Shown one piece after another: positions 1 to 10,330 of a stretch of 64,000 bases of DNA. Both the position numbers and the translations under genes were made by a program. Source of the DNA: Amblyomma americanum (Eukaryota > Arthropoda > Arachnida > Ixodida > Ixodidae); NCBI RefSeq assembly GCF_052857255.1, contig NC_135497.1, positions 183,868,204 to 183,932,203 of the forward strand, given 5' to 3'. The notes under the pieces are model-generated. The model searched no databases. It was not told the origin of the DNA and worked only from the letters and a program-made list of their open reading frames with translations. The number at the start of each line of letters is the position of its first letter. Positions within the stretch are counted from its first letter, which is position 1.

Positions 1-239
1 TGCAGTGCAGGAAGATGCGTAGCAGTCCTGTGACTGATATGCAGACTTTTCACAAAGGCAGTGCTGGCGCCTGCGCACACATCAGCTCTCGTCTGCGTAC
101 GCCGCTTCCCTGGGGAGCTGGCTATTACTGGTTGCGCACTTTTAAGGCAAGAGCCTTAAGTGGCACTTTAATGCGATACCCGGCTATGTTGTCGATGTCC
201 AGGAAAAGTGGTTCACAACCCCCAGTGACATCATCAGCA

Positions 240-335
240 AAGAGAAAAATTTCTTCCGAGGGTGCAGGGAATTGAACCAAGGGCCTTCAGACTGTGAGGT
301 GATCGCGCAACCCATTGGCCACAAAACAGCGTTGC
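240..335 (-). repeat. tRNA-like sequence, probably SINE-derived
   Basis: Read on the minus strand, the segment has a B-box-like GGTTCAATTCC preceded by a tRNA-like arm. The acceptor stem does not pair, so a functional tRNA is unlikely. It is probably the head of a degraded tRNA-derived SINE. Confidence 0.3.
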
Positions 336-505
336 TTCGTGGCGAGTAATGATTCATTTAATGTGTTGCCCTATGACTGTATGCTAATGAGTAGGTGTGT
401 CACTAAAAAGGAAGGAAACAATATAAATTAAAAAATGAATGTTTTTCGCCTTCAAAGCATGGAAGTAGTCTCTAGTGCCTTTGTAATTTATTTTATCTAT
501 GGGAG

Positions 506-745
506 TCCCCGCTGTGGCTCATTGGTTATATGGTGCTCGGCTGCTGACCCGAAAGACTGGTTTGATCCCGACCTCAGCAGTCTCATTTCGGTGGAGGTGT
601 ACTGCTATAGGCCCCTGTACTGTGCGATATCAGTGCACTTTAAAGAACCCCAGGTGGTCAAAATTCCTGGAGCCCTTCACTATGGCATCCCTCATAGCCT
701 AAGTTGCTTTGGGACGTTAAACCTCATAAACCAAACTAAACCAAA
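506..745 (+). mobile_element. tRNA-derived SINE, family 1 (Ruka-like), copy 1
   Basis: The head resembles a tRNA gene: an A-box-like GTGGCTCATTGGTTA, then a B-box-like GTTTGATCCC. It is followed by a family-specific body with TTAAAGAACCCCAGGTGGTC and GGGACGTTAAACC. The same body recurs at 12264, 27396, 46984, 51991 and, inverted, at 54607. This copy is diverged. The resemblance to the tick SINE Ruka is from memory, not from a search. Confidence 0.85.
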
Positions 746-898
746 GCAAATCTTTGTAGCATTTTTTAGGACATGTTCAGAAAATTTGGGACATTATACC
801 CCCATATACCCTACCTTTGCTTTGTATATGCTCATCTCCACAAACATGAGGCCAAAGCATGGCAGATGCGAGGAGAAGCATGGACTCAATATGCAGCA

Positions 899-1062
899 AA
901 AGTAATATTGCTAGTAATTAATTACTTTTCCGTGAAATTACTGCTTGAAAGTAGTTCACTACATTACTAAATTTCCAGGCTACAAAAGTAATGAATTACA
1001 TTAGAAATTACCGAGAAAAGTAATTTAATTACTGTAATTATATTACAGTAATTTAATTGCTG
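899..1062. repeat. AT-rich self-complementary GTAAT/ATTAC repeat tract
   Basis: Many copies of GTAAT and its complement ATTAC alternate over about 160 bp, so the tract can fold on itself several ways. No coding capacity is seen. It is probably a low-complexity derivative of a foldback element. Confidence 0.5.
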
Positions 1063-1219
1063 GCTAGTCTGCCACGCACTGATTTCAAGGTGATTGCACA
1101 CTGCTTTTCAATGAATGCGAAATCCTGACATGATAGCTTCTGCAAATGGTACGAAACAAGGCCTTTTGCATTTTTAAGGCAAAGGTTTGTGCCACCTTCC
1201 CTTTTATTTTTTTGTCTCG

Positions 1220-1238
1220 CCCCCCCCCCCCCCCCCCC
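1220..1238. repeat. poly-C run, 19 bases
   Basis: An uninterrupted run of C is followed by CT-rich sequence. Such runs are unstable in sequencing, so the exact length is uncertain. Confidence 0.9.
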
Positions 1239-1239
1239 T

Positions 1240-3260
1240 CCCTCCTTTTCTCCCTTCATATTTTTTTTGGATGTTATGAATGCAATGTTTTAGCAACAAG
1301 CTTGAATTAGCCCCTATGAAAAATTTTTTTGCTGGTCTGCACGTGACTGTCTCTATGTCCAGGTTTTGAGCCATTTCCTAGTCCCTGGCATTTATTGGCA
1401 CTTTCACTTCATTAAAACCTTTGTGAATGTGCTGGCACAAATTTTGAAAAGTTCCTTTTCTAGCGCTTGCAAGTTGTTTCCATATTTTTGTTTTCCATGG
1501 GGGTGAAGTTTCATGGCATGTCCAGTCCGTCAAATATTTCTTACCGTTCTCAGATACTTTGTCCCATTACACTTGTGCATTGTGGAAGAGCCGCAGCTGC
1601 TCTTAAGATGCTTTGTGTCTTTGCCTTTGTGCAGGACAGCAGCGGCGTCTTCTCCGCAATGCTCAAATGCATGTGGGCAAAGCATCCAAAAATGATGACT
1701 AGCTTGGCTGGCATTTTCTCTTGGTATCTGAATGCATCATATGGTCAGAATTTGGCAAAATTATGGACATATATGCCAGGGAATCATTTCAAAAAGTTAT
1801 CCAGGACTTGTATTGTGAATAAAAATAGCACAACACGCATAATTTTTGGTTTTGTGATACTGCAGATTACACGAATCAAGAACAGAACAGCAAGGTTATA
1901 CTGTATTTCTTGGAAGGGCTGTGACGTTTTTAAAGGGTGTCTAGCAATCTAGAATTGTCAAGAGGAATTTCGTTTACCTGGAAAAATCGGGGAGTTGTGA
2001 GGGATACCATCAAGAAAGTGGTCAAGTCTAGGAAAACGACGGGCTGAAATTAACGCAGAGGTCTGCTGCGAGTTTTAACGATACTGTGAGTGTCCAGCAC
2101 ATGGTCCGTTGTTATTGACATGACATATTTTTGCTTCTAATGAGTATTAGGCATGGCAGCCTGTCTGTTTTAGCTGTCTTTTTCTTGTCTTCAATTAAGT
2201 GAGCATTGTATATACTGGTTGGTTCTGTACAGGTTGCCACACTCCTCATTAAATTTGGTCTGGTGCATATGAATAGACACAGCTACGTTCAAAAGTATTT
2301 TCTGTGGAATAAGCCGTAGTCATAGTAATGTGCAGAATTCATGCACTTTCAGTATGCTGATGCGAGGTGCCACGTCACCCCAGTGTGGCATCAAAATCGA
2401 TCTGTAAATCTTGCTCTCAGGCCTCGTCAATCTTGTAGGCTATTGCAGAAACAAATAAATAGAGGCTAGTTTCTCTGCGGTTCGAGCTGTGATGACGAGG
2501 TCGTATAAAGCTGTTACTTTTTGTGGAAATCGCTTGATGCTTGTCCTGTGCCATTGCTGCTATCGAAAGGGATGCCATAGTGTGCCTTCACTGGAAAGGC
2601 AGTAAAAGGCAGTGCTTCTCAGTGATGAGCAAACCAACCTTTGTCAGCCCTCTTGTTCAAGGGTTCCTTCTTGAAAGCCTGAAGTATTCTTTTGCAGTAC
2701 AATGAGCAGTGTATGGAGCCCCTGAAAGCATGCAGAGTGTTCCATTTTGAAATTTTCCAGAATTTTCTCAAAGTAGAGTTTTGTTTCTTTTGTGAAAGCA
2801 CATGTAATGTCAGCACATATGGCCACCACTCTTATGAACCATTAAAAGAAAGCAAAAACTTGTGAGCATAATATTAACAAACTTCCAAATCTAAGACTCC
2901 GGATCACCCAGGCGCTTTTCATCTAGTGAGAAGGTAAACAGCTGCTGAAATTCCTGCACAGATTCCTAGTTGAAATGTGCGAGCATCTGTGGGTCCGTTA
3001 CAGCCAGGGATTCCAGTGTGGTGAAACCCATACACAAGAGTTAAGCGGCCCATGTCCCGTCAAGAATGCTGCATTTGGGGCAGCATTCCACAGCTGGAGG
3101 TGTCACAAGGGAGTGTGGAAGAGGTCGTCTTGTTAATGCTCTCACTTTTGTTGTATCTTAAGCTGCTGTTCATAGATTTTTTGTGTCATTAATGTTTCTC
3201 AACAATGCCACATCACGTCATGCGCCTTTTCAGTGTCTGAACTGTGACAAGAGCATCTCC
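1240..3260. other. Intergenic, nothing recognised
   Basis: Only short reading frames of low-complexity composition occur here. I see no splice-supported exons, no family similarity and no recognised repeat. Confidence 0.5.
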
Positions 3261-3560
3261 ACCGCAGCTGTGGCCTCGTGCTTAAGTGCTCGCCTCGGCT
3301 ACGGGAGGTCGTGGGTACGATTCCCGCGGCCTCCGGTCCACCAGCCAATTAATCCAATAGGAACAGGCGGTCCCCCGGCCTAGTGCTCGGCTCTCCAGGG
3401 GTGCACTGCGTGGGAAGGATAGCCTGCGCCTCAAAATTCCCGTCAAATGCGGGCACAAAAACGTCTCCGCGTGGTTAAAACCCGCAGTCCAAAACTCTCG
3501 CCTTGTGCCAGTTACAAAACTTACGTTCACTTCTCTAGCCTCAAGAGAGATGTACCATAG
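3261..3560 (+). mobile_element. tRNA-derived SINE, family 2
   Basis: A tRNA-like head (TGGCCTCGTGCTTAAGTG as A box, GGGTACGATTCCCG as B box) is followed by a GC-rich body containing GCGTGGTTAAAACCCGCAG. The body differs from family 1. The right end is placed by composition change and is approximate. Confidence 0.55.
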
Positions 3561-3689
3561 CTCTCTCCGCTCACAAACCGCCTTCGAGCAAAGTGCAGCG
3601 GTATTTGATTGCTACCGTTGTGGCTAGCGCACACGCATCGGCAGGTGTGCAGTGTGCATGATGGGTTAAAAAAAAAGATGGGCTTCTAC

Positions 3690-3985
3690 TGCACGAGGTG
3701 GATTTAGGGTTGCTTGACGGCGGAACTTATCTCTGATCCGTCAAGGCAACGGTTTGGTCGAAGACCCTTCTCCCAAGCATCTCACCCTGGATGAACTTAT
3801 CTCTGATCCGTGTCAAGGCAACGGTTTGGTCGAAGACCCTTCTCCCAAGCATCTTACCCTGGATGAGCCGAGCACCATGGCGGGGAAATCTTAAAACCGG
3901 TGGGTACCCGCCGGCACTGGGAATCTAACACAGCACCTCCCGAATGTGAGGCGGATGCTCTACCACAAGGCCGCGCTTCGGTGCT
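3690..3985 (-). mobile_element. tRNA-derived SINE, family 3, with internal duplication
   Basis: On the minus strand it begins near 3985 with a tRNA-like head: A box TGGTAGAGCATCCGCCT and B box GTTAGATTCCC. The body runs leftward and contains a tandem duplication (3723-3864). This head is a good tRNA match, but it continues into repeat body, so it is not a free tRNA gene. Confidence 0.6.
3723..3864. repeat. Direct tandem duplication of about 71 bp
   Basis: Copy one is 3723-3792 and copy two 3793-3864. Both start GAACTTATCTCTGATCCG and end CCTGGAT. Copy two has two extra bases (TG) and one substitution. Confidence 0.9.
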
Positions 3986-6250
3986 ATGATCTTTGCCAAA
4001 AGGCTGAGAAATGAAAAGCCGAAAGATTGTCGTTCGGCAGCTTACAAAGTCAAGCTGTCATGTTTTTTCCTGAACACAGTTATGGCTCAGACTAATTGTA
4101 CCATTCTACATGATTTTCCCTCATTCATTGAGATGCTCAATAAGCTTTAGGATGCGATAAATTATGAAGAGGAATGAAATGTCTCTTTTCATCACTGCAT
4201 TTTGTGGAAACATGTTTGTATTGTAATTTCAAATATCTGTTTTATAATTTGAACTACTCGAAAATAAAGCATATCGCAGTACTGGCCGGCATTTCGAAAG
4301 GCCCTGATATGCACAGCATGTGTACGAGAGCAGACGATGCAGCGGTCCCTGTGTCATTACTTTTGCAACCCACATGACGAGGGTTGCTGCTCTTCCTCGG
4401 GAGTGACGTCGTAATGCACTCAGAAACCGAAATCGCTCAGTATAAATAATGCGATAATATTTAATGTGCATATTTGAATTGTGGAGCACGTATCACGCAC
4501 CGAGTGGGAGTATGCAATGTTTGAAACTAAGAACACTCCAACCAAAAATTTGATGTCTCCGCCCCTTTAAGGTTTTGGGTTTAGCATATGGAGCTTGTGA
4601 CCGCCTGTGTGCCAGCGTCAGAAGCCTTTCAGAAACCCTTTCGTTGTTTGTCTTGACTATTTTTATTCATTCTTGGTCTCTGCCTTGTACACACTTCTTT
4701 TTGTGTGTGGTTTCTCTGGCACATCTTGAACAATGTTCCTTTTATCCTTTTTTTTAAGGATCTTTCTAACGCCACTACAGGAGTGCGTGGGCTGCTGCTG
4801 TAGCCTGTTGGGAGATGTCCTTATCTTTTTTCCCTCATATGCATTCCATTTTTTGTGTATTTGTTTGTGGGTTTCCCTTAGTGGTTTATTAATTGAATTT
4901 TATTGTTTTGAGCTTGCATACTTTTTTCTCTTTTCATGGCATCCAACCCTGTGTATGACTGACACTAGTGGAGGGACTGCAGCAGCCGACCTTGCATGGC
5001 ACGGCATTCTCTGGTCCAAGGCACCTATTCCCCGTTCCAGGCTACTGGCTCAAGATTGTGCCCACAATTCTGCACCTTGGCCTACAGGCAGAGTCGCATT
5101 ATGCCCACGTCGGCCAGGACTTCTTTGCCAAATAAAGTATTCCTACCGACGCGCCTTGTCAGTAATTGATGAAGCGTGTGAATAAATGAGTAACAACTTC
5201 GTTGGCCGTATAGAAAAACCGTGTTACAAAGCAATTTTTTTTTAAGGCCATACCCAGCCACCACATTGTTTCCTCTGAGCAACCTACTCATCTTTGAGGT
5301 AAGTGCTTGCTGTGTGTCTCATCACAGTCTGAAGTGTTGCTGCAGAACCGCATATTGCCTTCCTGTTTATGCCATTGCAGCAGAAAATTCTCCACAAAGC
5401 TAATGAAAAAAAAAGTTTCGCCAACATACTGCTTGAGACAACTGCTAAATGGGTGCTGAAGCCCAGTGAACATTGTAATTGAGGCCCTTTGAATTGAATG
5501 TTCTTTGTAGGTATTTTACAAAGGCAAGATAACAGCCCTAGCAGTGCTACTGGGATTGCAACTCTCTGCAAACGAGGCGGATTCTGTAGCATTGGGCTCT
5601 TGCTGGCAGTTTTTGAAATTCGCATTACCCGAAACTGCACTGTAAAAGCATAAAGAAAACGATGTCTTCCTCGGTAATTCATGCCATGCAACATGACATG
5701 GAAACCATCACATGGCCAGTTTATCCATTGCCTTCAGGTTCAAGACATCTGCCAGTTTCTATACGGTAGCTTCAGACTGTTGCACTGGAAAATTACATTT
5801 CTCTAGAAGGCACTTTTTGAGCAGGAATTGCGTTTACCCTGGTTTTCATGATTTATGTTTCGGGTGCACAAACTGGGTAATATCAGGCTTTGCTAACAAG
5901 AGGCCCTAAATATTTGCTAAATTTGATTTATAATCTTCTCTTACTGTTGTGACCTATCTTTCCTCAAGCAGAACAGTGGTCTGAGGTGGCTGAGTGAATT
6001 CGCATCACCTGTTAATGTCAGATTAATTATTTTCTTTTCTCGACTGCTGAGGGCCATTATTGCCAGAGGGGTATGTAAGGTGTGAACTGTAGACAGACAG
6101 GGAAATAACTTAATTCAAACCGGCGGTATTTACAAACTGGCACTTCGCTCCCGTCTCTCCATCGCAGGCAATCAAGAATCGTTCCGTTACGACGCAAGAA
6201 AATCGAGCACTCCTACAACCTCTACCACACAAACACATTAATTGAAATAA
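3986..6250. other. Intergenic, unassigned; possible retroelement tail near 4.9-5.2 kb
   Basis: No gene is supported. The stretch 4970-5220 is more GC-rich than its flanks and carries an AATAAA at about 5132, like the end of a retroelement, but no terminal repeat or target duplication was found. A strong donor-like GAG|GTAAGTG at 5300 has no convincing exon. Confidence 0.35.
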
Positions 6251-6534
6251 AGATGTTTTAACTACTTTTAAATTCAAAATGTCGAGAGCACAGCAGACAG
6301 CACAGCTTTGTTCGATTCGGACGTGGTTCTCTACGCCGCCGGCACCGGTTCACGGTGCGCTGCACCAAAGCCCACGATTCACAGCGCCTCGATCCTGCAC
6401 CACTGTCCGCGATTGATTTGGGTGTAGCAGTGGTGTCGCTGTGGTGCAAGGAAAAGGAACCCTGGCAACGCGTCCACGAAGGAGGTGCAGGAAAGTTGTG
6501 CACATGCGGACAGCTTTGAGCAGACGACGCTAGC

Positions 6535-6826
6535 ATGCTCGTAAGTATTGAAGGTGAATTGAGGGAGGTCTTCGCTGTCGTCGACGGGTCCTATGCCATT
6601 TTGCGAGAAAATGACGCTGAAATATACGCGACAGCAGGTAACTTTGTGTTTTTTTGTTGTACCTACTAATTCAGATAGCTAAGCCGTCCGCGTGCGTGCG
6701 AGTTCACACAAAACATTTTTTTTTTTTTCAGACGGGGCAACAATGGTGTGTGGGCTGTTGGAAAAATACGGGCAGGGCGAATCGCGGGCGTTTTGCTGGC
6801 GCCGGTACCCCTGCCTGCTGCACTAG
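6535..6826 (+). CDS. Candidate two-exon small protein, 65 aa, unknown function
   Basis: Exon one (6535-6637) opens with ATG after an in-frame stop at 6517 and reads MLVSIEGELREVFAVVDGSY before a donor AG|GTAACT. Exon two (6732-6826) follows an acceptor with a nearly unbroken T tract (TTTTTTTTTTCAG) and continues in frame to a TAG. The joined residues have ordinary protein composition, unlike the low-complexity frames around them. I do not recognise the family. A Harbinger-like transposase remnant lies just downstream in opposite orientation, so this could be a transposon accessory ORF rather than a host gene. A longer protein is possible if a donor lies before the stop. The exons are inferred; no transcript evidence is available. 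Confidence 0.35.
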
Positions 6827-6899
6827 CATGCAGACATTATTTCTGCTGCGGCTACGGGGATGCCGGGGCTCGCGCAAAGCAGCGAGGTAGCTTCTAAAC

Positions 6900-7247
6900 T
6901 GCTTATAAAGACCTAAATGAGCGAGGCGGGCTCGATGGTAATTTGTGGGCGCCCCCCTATAGGCGTCGGAAAATATGCAGGGCCTTGAAGCGCGCTGAAA
7001 GTTCTTCGAACGACTCTCTAGATAGTCTGAAGAGCCTCATGAACTCTAAATTGAAGTAGCAATTGCAACCACGCTTTTGCAGTACTTCGGAATTCGGCTT
7101 CAATTGGTCCAAACAAGTGAGTTGCGGCAAAGGACAGCACGGAGTCGGTTTCCTGGTATTCACTGTCGTAATAGTAGAACTACTCCATAACAAGGAACTA
7201 TGTGATGTCCCCGTCGTCGACCATGGCCAACTCCATGGACGACGCAA
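6900..7247 (-). pseudogene. Harbinger/PIF-like transposase N-terminal remnant
   Basis: The minus-strand frame 7247-6957 contains FNLEFMRLFRLSRESFEELS. This resembles the motif near the N-terminus of PIF/Harbinger nucleases (an FxxxFRMSRxxFxxL-type motif, from family memory). No catalytic DDE part follows, since the frame degrades below 6957. The upstream half of the same frame is not recognisable. It is treated as a dead fragment. Confidence 0.45.
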
Positions 7248-7490
7248 GTCTCGTTATGCACGAAAGCGACCGCACACAAAAAACACGCGAGAACTGCGCC
7301 ACTGAACACCTCCACGGCGAGCAGACGACAAGAGCTGCCTGCACGCGCTCGATTGAAAATTGCCTCACATAAGGTGCGGCGCTGCTGGCGAACTGCACCT
7401 GCGCCACAGAACTGGTTTTGCACTGCGCTGGCACCAGCGACACTTTTTCAGGACTGGTGCCGTGAACCAGCTACGAATCGGATAAAGCTA

Positions 7491-7649
7491 CATATTGGAC
7501 ACTAATGTGGGCAAAAGTGGGCAACACCAAGGACCGGAGCCGCAACCTGCCACTACTTTTAAATTCAAAAAGTCGAGAGTATAGCAGACAGCACATTGGA
7601 CATTAATGTGGGCAAAAGTAGGCAACACCAAGGACCGGAGCCGCAACCT
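7491..7649. repeat. 58-bp direct repeat, period 101 bp, upstream of CDT1
   Basis: Copies at 7491-7548 and 7592-7649 share CAAGGACCGGAGCCGCAACC. The 44-bp spacer (7552-7595) is itself related to 6261-6304. The block is therefore a small nested repeat cluster 400-560 bp before the CDT1 start codon. Confidence 0.85.
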
Positions 7650-7659
7650 AAGTGTTCGT

Positions 7660-7706
7660 GTATATACATATACAGCATGCATATATATATGCTGTATATG
7701 CATAAA
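7660..7706. repeat. AT-rich palindrome
   Basis: CATATACAGCAT and ATGCTGTATATG flank an alternating AT centre, giving a perfect hairpin arm of about 12 bp. Confidence 0.7.
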
Positions 7707-7950
7707 CAGCAGGACCACAACAGCCACAGCGACCTTGCGACCCATGGAGGAAGGAAAAAAAATGTGTGACCTTTCATGCACCCACACAACAATAAAAAAA
7801 CCCAAACTTGCATAATTTTTTTATGTTTTGCAAAGCTGTAAAGAGTGTAAACAGTGCAAATATTTGACAAAATACGCAATTTGGCACATTTAAATTTTGT
7901 GCTGGCCACAATGTGGCAACTTTTGTTGTGCTTTTTTGTTTTTGCGTCTG

Positions 7951-7960
7951 TTTTCGCGCG
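7951..7960 (+). promoter_or_regulatory. E2F-like site, distal
   Basis: TTTTCGCGCG matches the E2F consensus TTTSSCGC in its TTTCGCGC form. It lies 96 bp before the CDT1 ATG. Confidence 0.5.
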
Positions 7961-8024
7961 CGTATGTGGCACTCCGCGCGCAAATAAGCCTTGGGTACCC
8001 TTGTGGTTCCGTTTCTGTTTTTTC

Positions 8025-8036
8025 TTTTGGCGGGAA
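8025..8036 (+). promoter_or_regulatory. E2F-like site, proximal, CDT1 promoter
   Basis: TTTTGGCGGGAA is a close match to the optimal E2F element. It ends 19 bp before the CDT1 ATG. CDT1 is a known E2F target in animals, so position and identity agree. Binding itself is inferred. Confidence 0.7.
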
Positions 8037-8055
8037 CGTGTATTGTGAGTGCGAA

Positions 8056-9702
8056 ATGTCTTTGATGAAGCAGGCTGCTCTCACGCGCTATTACAGCGCA
8101 AAGAAACAGGGTTCTGCCTTGAAGGACAAAGAAACGGGACCGTTTGGAAACAGCATCGATGCTTTGAGAACGCCACAGACGGTCACTCAGGCTTTGAGAA
8201 GCGCCGCTTCAGGAACTGCCAGCTTGCCTCACAAAAGGAGACGTATCGGCGCCGCTGAGAAAACGCCTGTCACCTCGAAGCAAGGTGATAGTGTGCCAGC
8301 TTGGCGACCTCCTTCATCAGTTCGTAAACGCCTGCTTCTTCATGAAGAGACTGAAAAAGGTGACGTACCAAGCTTTGCTGAAGAGACCATTGCCACACTA
8401 CATACATCAGTGCTTGAAGAGACGGAAGAAAAGCATGTAACGTCTCCGTTGAAGCAAACGCCTGATGCTGTGCAACAGAAAGCTGTCCTCATGAAAAAGC
8501 TGGCGGCCTCCGGCAAGCTGCAGGAACTGCAAGCTAGGTTAAGGGCTATTGATGATGCGAAGACGGCCCTAAGCAGCGCACAGACAGTTAAGAAGGCTCA
8601 ATACAAAACCGTGGAGGACCCGGCGTACGTGCGGTTTCACCATCTCACGGAGCCACGGCCACCAAGCCTGACCCTACCATACAGTTACAGTGAACTGGCT
8701 GAAATATTCCGGTGCTGCGACACGATCGTTAGGTTATTGTTCAACAGGAAGGAAGTCTGCACATTTGACAAACTCAGGCGCTCTGTAGAGGAAATGTCAA
8801 AGAAAAGCTTCAGCAAAGCAAAGCTTGGCCAGATTACAGCAGTCTTCCCAGACGCCTACATTTTGAGCCAGGAGAAGGTGCTGCAGCGCGGAGTTGGAGA
8901 CGGTGGATACCAACTAGTTGTAACTCCCAAGTTGCCCCCTGAAGGTGGTAAGCTGCTCACTGCAGCCCACCTACTGCACCGGAGGAAGCACTTTCACTCC
9001 GTTTTGCTTTCTGCTGTTAAAGAACACCACGAGAAGTTTCTTCTGAGTTTGACTCCTCCAGTGAATATTTCTTCTGACATTTTAACTCGCTGGCACCCAA
9101 AGTTTCCTTTGGACAGTGTACCCGCCATATCTCCAGCAGCTCTGCCAGAATCGCCACTGAAGAGGTCATTCTCATCAGCACAGGATGTGTTGGACAAGGT
9201 CAAGGGAAGGCTCGGTGAGCGCATTGAAAAAGCACTGTTGGGCCTTAGTGCGGGCCAACAAGAAGCTGTTGTCACAGTGATGCCTTCACGGAATGACGAA
9301 GTGGCCAGCACGTGCCTGAAAGGGATCTCCGAGGACCTGCTTGCTCGTATTCGTGCAAGAGAATCATTCAAGCTTGTGAAAGAGATGACACTTCACCCAG
9401 AGGATGAAAAAGAGCAGGCAGAACTGGCAAAGCTTCCAGAGTTCATCAGAATCACTCGGTCCCATTTTCTTGCTGAGCAGAAGGCGGCTATACTGAAGGA
9501 TGACCTTGTGCAGAAAATCAGAGAAAGCTTTTCATCAATCCAGGCTGTGGCCGAAGTTGAGTCCCTCATCACCCTTGCGTCCAAAGTGTTTCCCGACTGG
9601 TTTAAAGTGCTAACCATAAGAAGGGGCACATTTGTTAAGATTGTGAGAGAGACTGATATCAATGGCCTTATTGCTCGTGTGACAAATAAGCTGAAGAAGT
9701 AA
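8056..9702 (+). CDS. CDT1: DNA replication factor CDT1, intact and intronless (548 aa)
   Basis: CDT1 loads the MCM2-7 helicase at origins with ORC and CDC6 and is restrained by geminin and by CRL4-Cdt2 degradation. Residues 6-17 are QAALTRYYSAKK, a PIP-box degron with a basic residue at the +4 position. Residues about 50-140 are a basic, disordered tail with HKRRRIG, which could be an NLS or cyclin-binding motif, and TP/SP sites. The geminin-binding winged helix spans about 205-350 (YSELAEIFRCCDTIVRLLFN, then FDKLRRSVEEM). The MCM-binding C-terminal winged helix spans about 440-548 (VFPDWFKVLTIRRGTFVKIV). Length matches animal CDT1. This start is chosen because the degron sits near the N-terminus; the frame stays open upstream to 7897, but that part includes the E2F site. 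No intron interrupts it, which is unusual beside the intron-rich gene downstream. The frame is intact, so it appears functional. Confidence 0.93.
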   Translation: MSLMKQAALTRYYSAKKQGSALKDKETGPFGNSIDALRTPQTVTQALRSAASGTASLPHKRRRIGAAEKTPVTSKQGDSVPAWRPPSSVRKRLLLHEETEKGDVPSFAEETIATLHTSVLEETEEKHVTSPLKQTPDAVQQKAVLMKKLAASGKLQELQARLRAIDDAKTALSSAQTVKKAQYKTVEDPAYVRFHHLTEPRPPSLTLPYSYSELAEIFRCCDTIVRLLFNRKEVCTFDKLRRSVEEMSKKSFSKAKLGQITAVFPDAYILSQEKVLQRGVGDGGYQLVVTPKLPPEGGKLLTAAHLLHRRKHFHSVLLSAVKEHHEKFLLSLTPPVNISSDILTRWHPKFPLDSVPAISPAALPESPLKRSFSSAQDVLDKVKGRLGERIEKALLGLSAGQQEAVVTVMPSRNDEVASTCLKGISEDLLARIRARESFKLVKEMTLHPEDEKEQAELAKLPEFIRITRSHFLAEQKAAILKDDLVQKIRESFSSIQAVAEVESLITLASKVFPDWFKVLTIRRGTFVKIVRETDINGLIARVTNKLKK

Positions 9703-10156
9703 GTGCACGAGTGGTGTATGCACTTTTTTTTTGCAAGGGCTTTCTCTATTGTCTTTTGACTTGGAGGTTTTATGACGTGCAGTCTAATGCATTTTTAAAA
9801 TCTTGACAAGAGGCATATATTGTCATGCATGACAAATGTTTTGTGTTATGCATTTCAAAGTGCCTGTGTTTACAGCGATTTCTCGCTTTCAGTTCATATT
9901 GCCTTTTATTCTCTTAATGTCAGGCTTCTGTACTTTATTCTAGCTTTTGGTGCACATTTTTGTGCTTTTATAGTATACACCTCTACATGCCACATTTTTT
10001 AATGCTAAAATGCACTGCCAGCACCTAGACCGGGGTAACTGTGTTTGTGGACACTCCTGCTTGATTTTGTATTTATATCTGCAGAACCTCATTGCTCATG
10101 CTCATATTTGTCCTTTTGCTGTACTCTACTCTCATGTTCGTAATTGATTCAAGCCA

Positions 10157-10162
10157 AATAAA
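10157..10162 (+). terminator. CDT1 polyadenylation signal
   Basis: AATAAA lies 455 bp after the CDT1 stop codon and is followed by T-rich sequence. A second AATAAA is at 10216-10221. The 3' UTR would be about 0.5 kb. The stretch between stop and signal holds no other feature. Confidence 0.6.
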
Positions 10163-10330
10163 GTATACAGTTCCATAATTGTGCATTTTCATCTGTTATT
10201 GCAAATCTCTGCAATAATAAACTATAAGGTTACAATCTGAGCCAGGAAACCATAAAGGCAACTATTTAGAACGAATTCTTCCTCTAGGTTATGTACTGCA
10301 TCACAGACTTGCTCAGACTGACCGTGTTTG

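Noticed and set aside
1467..1952. 161-codon open frame
   Set aside because: No domain, unlikely composition, no splice or promoter context.
3913..3985. Functional tRNA gene on the minus strand
   Set aside because: A and B boxes are good, but the sequence runs on into a SINE body and lacks a paired acceptor stem and terminator.
4733..5185. 150-codon open frame
   Set aside because: First half is Phe/Leu/Cys low-complexity from T-rich DNA; second half is likely retroelement tail. No domain seen.
5242..5299. Possible exon before the strong donor GAG|GTAAGTG
   Set aside because: Short open segment with no partner exon and no family similarity.
7897..8055. Upstream in-frame extension of CDT1 by 53 codons
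   Set aside because: It is Cys/Phe-rich, unlike CDT1, would push the degron away from the N-terminus, and overlaps both E2F-like sites.
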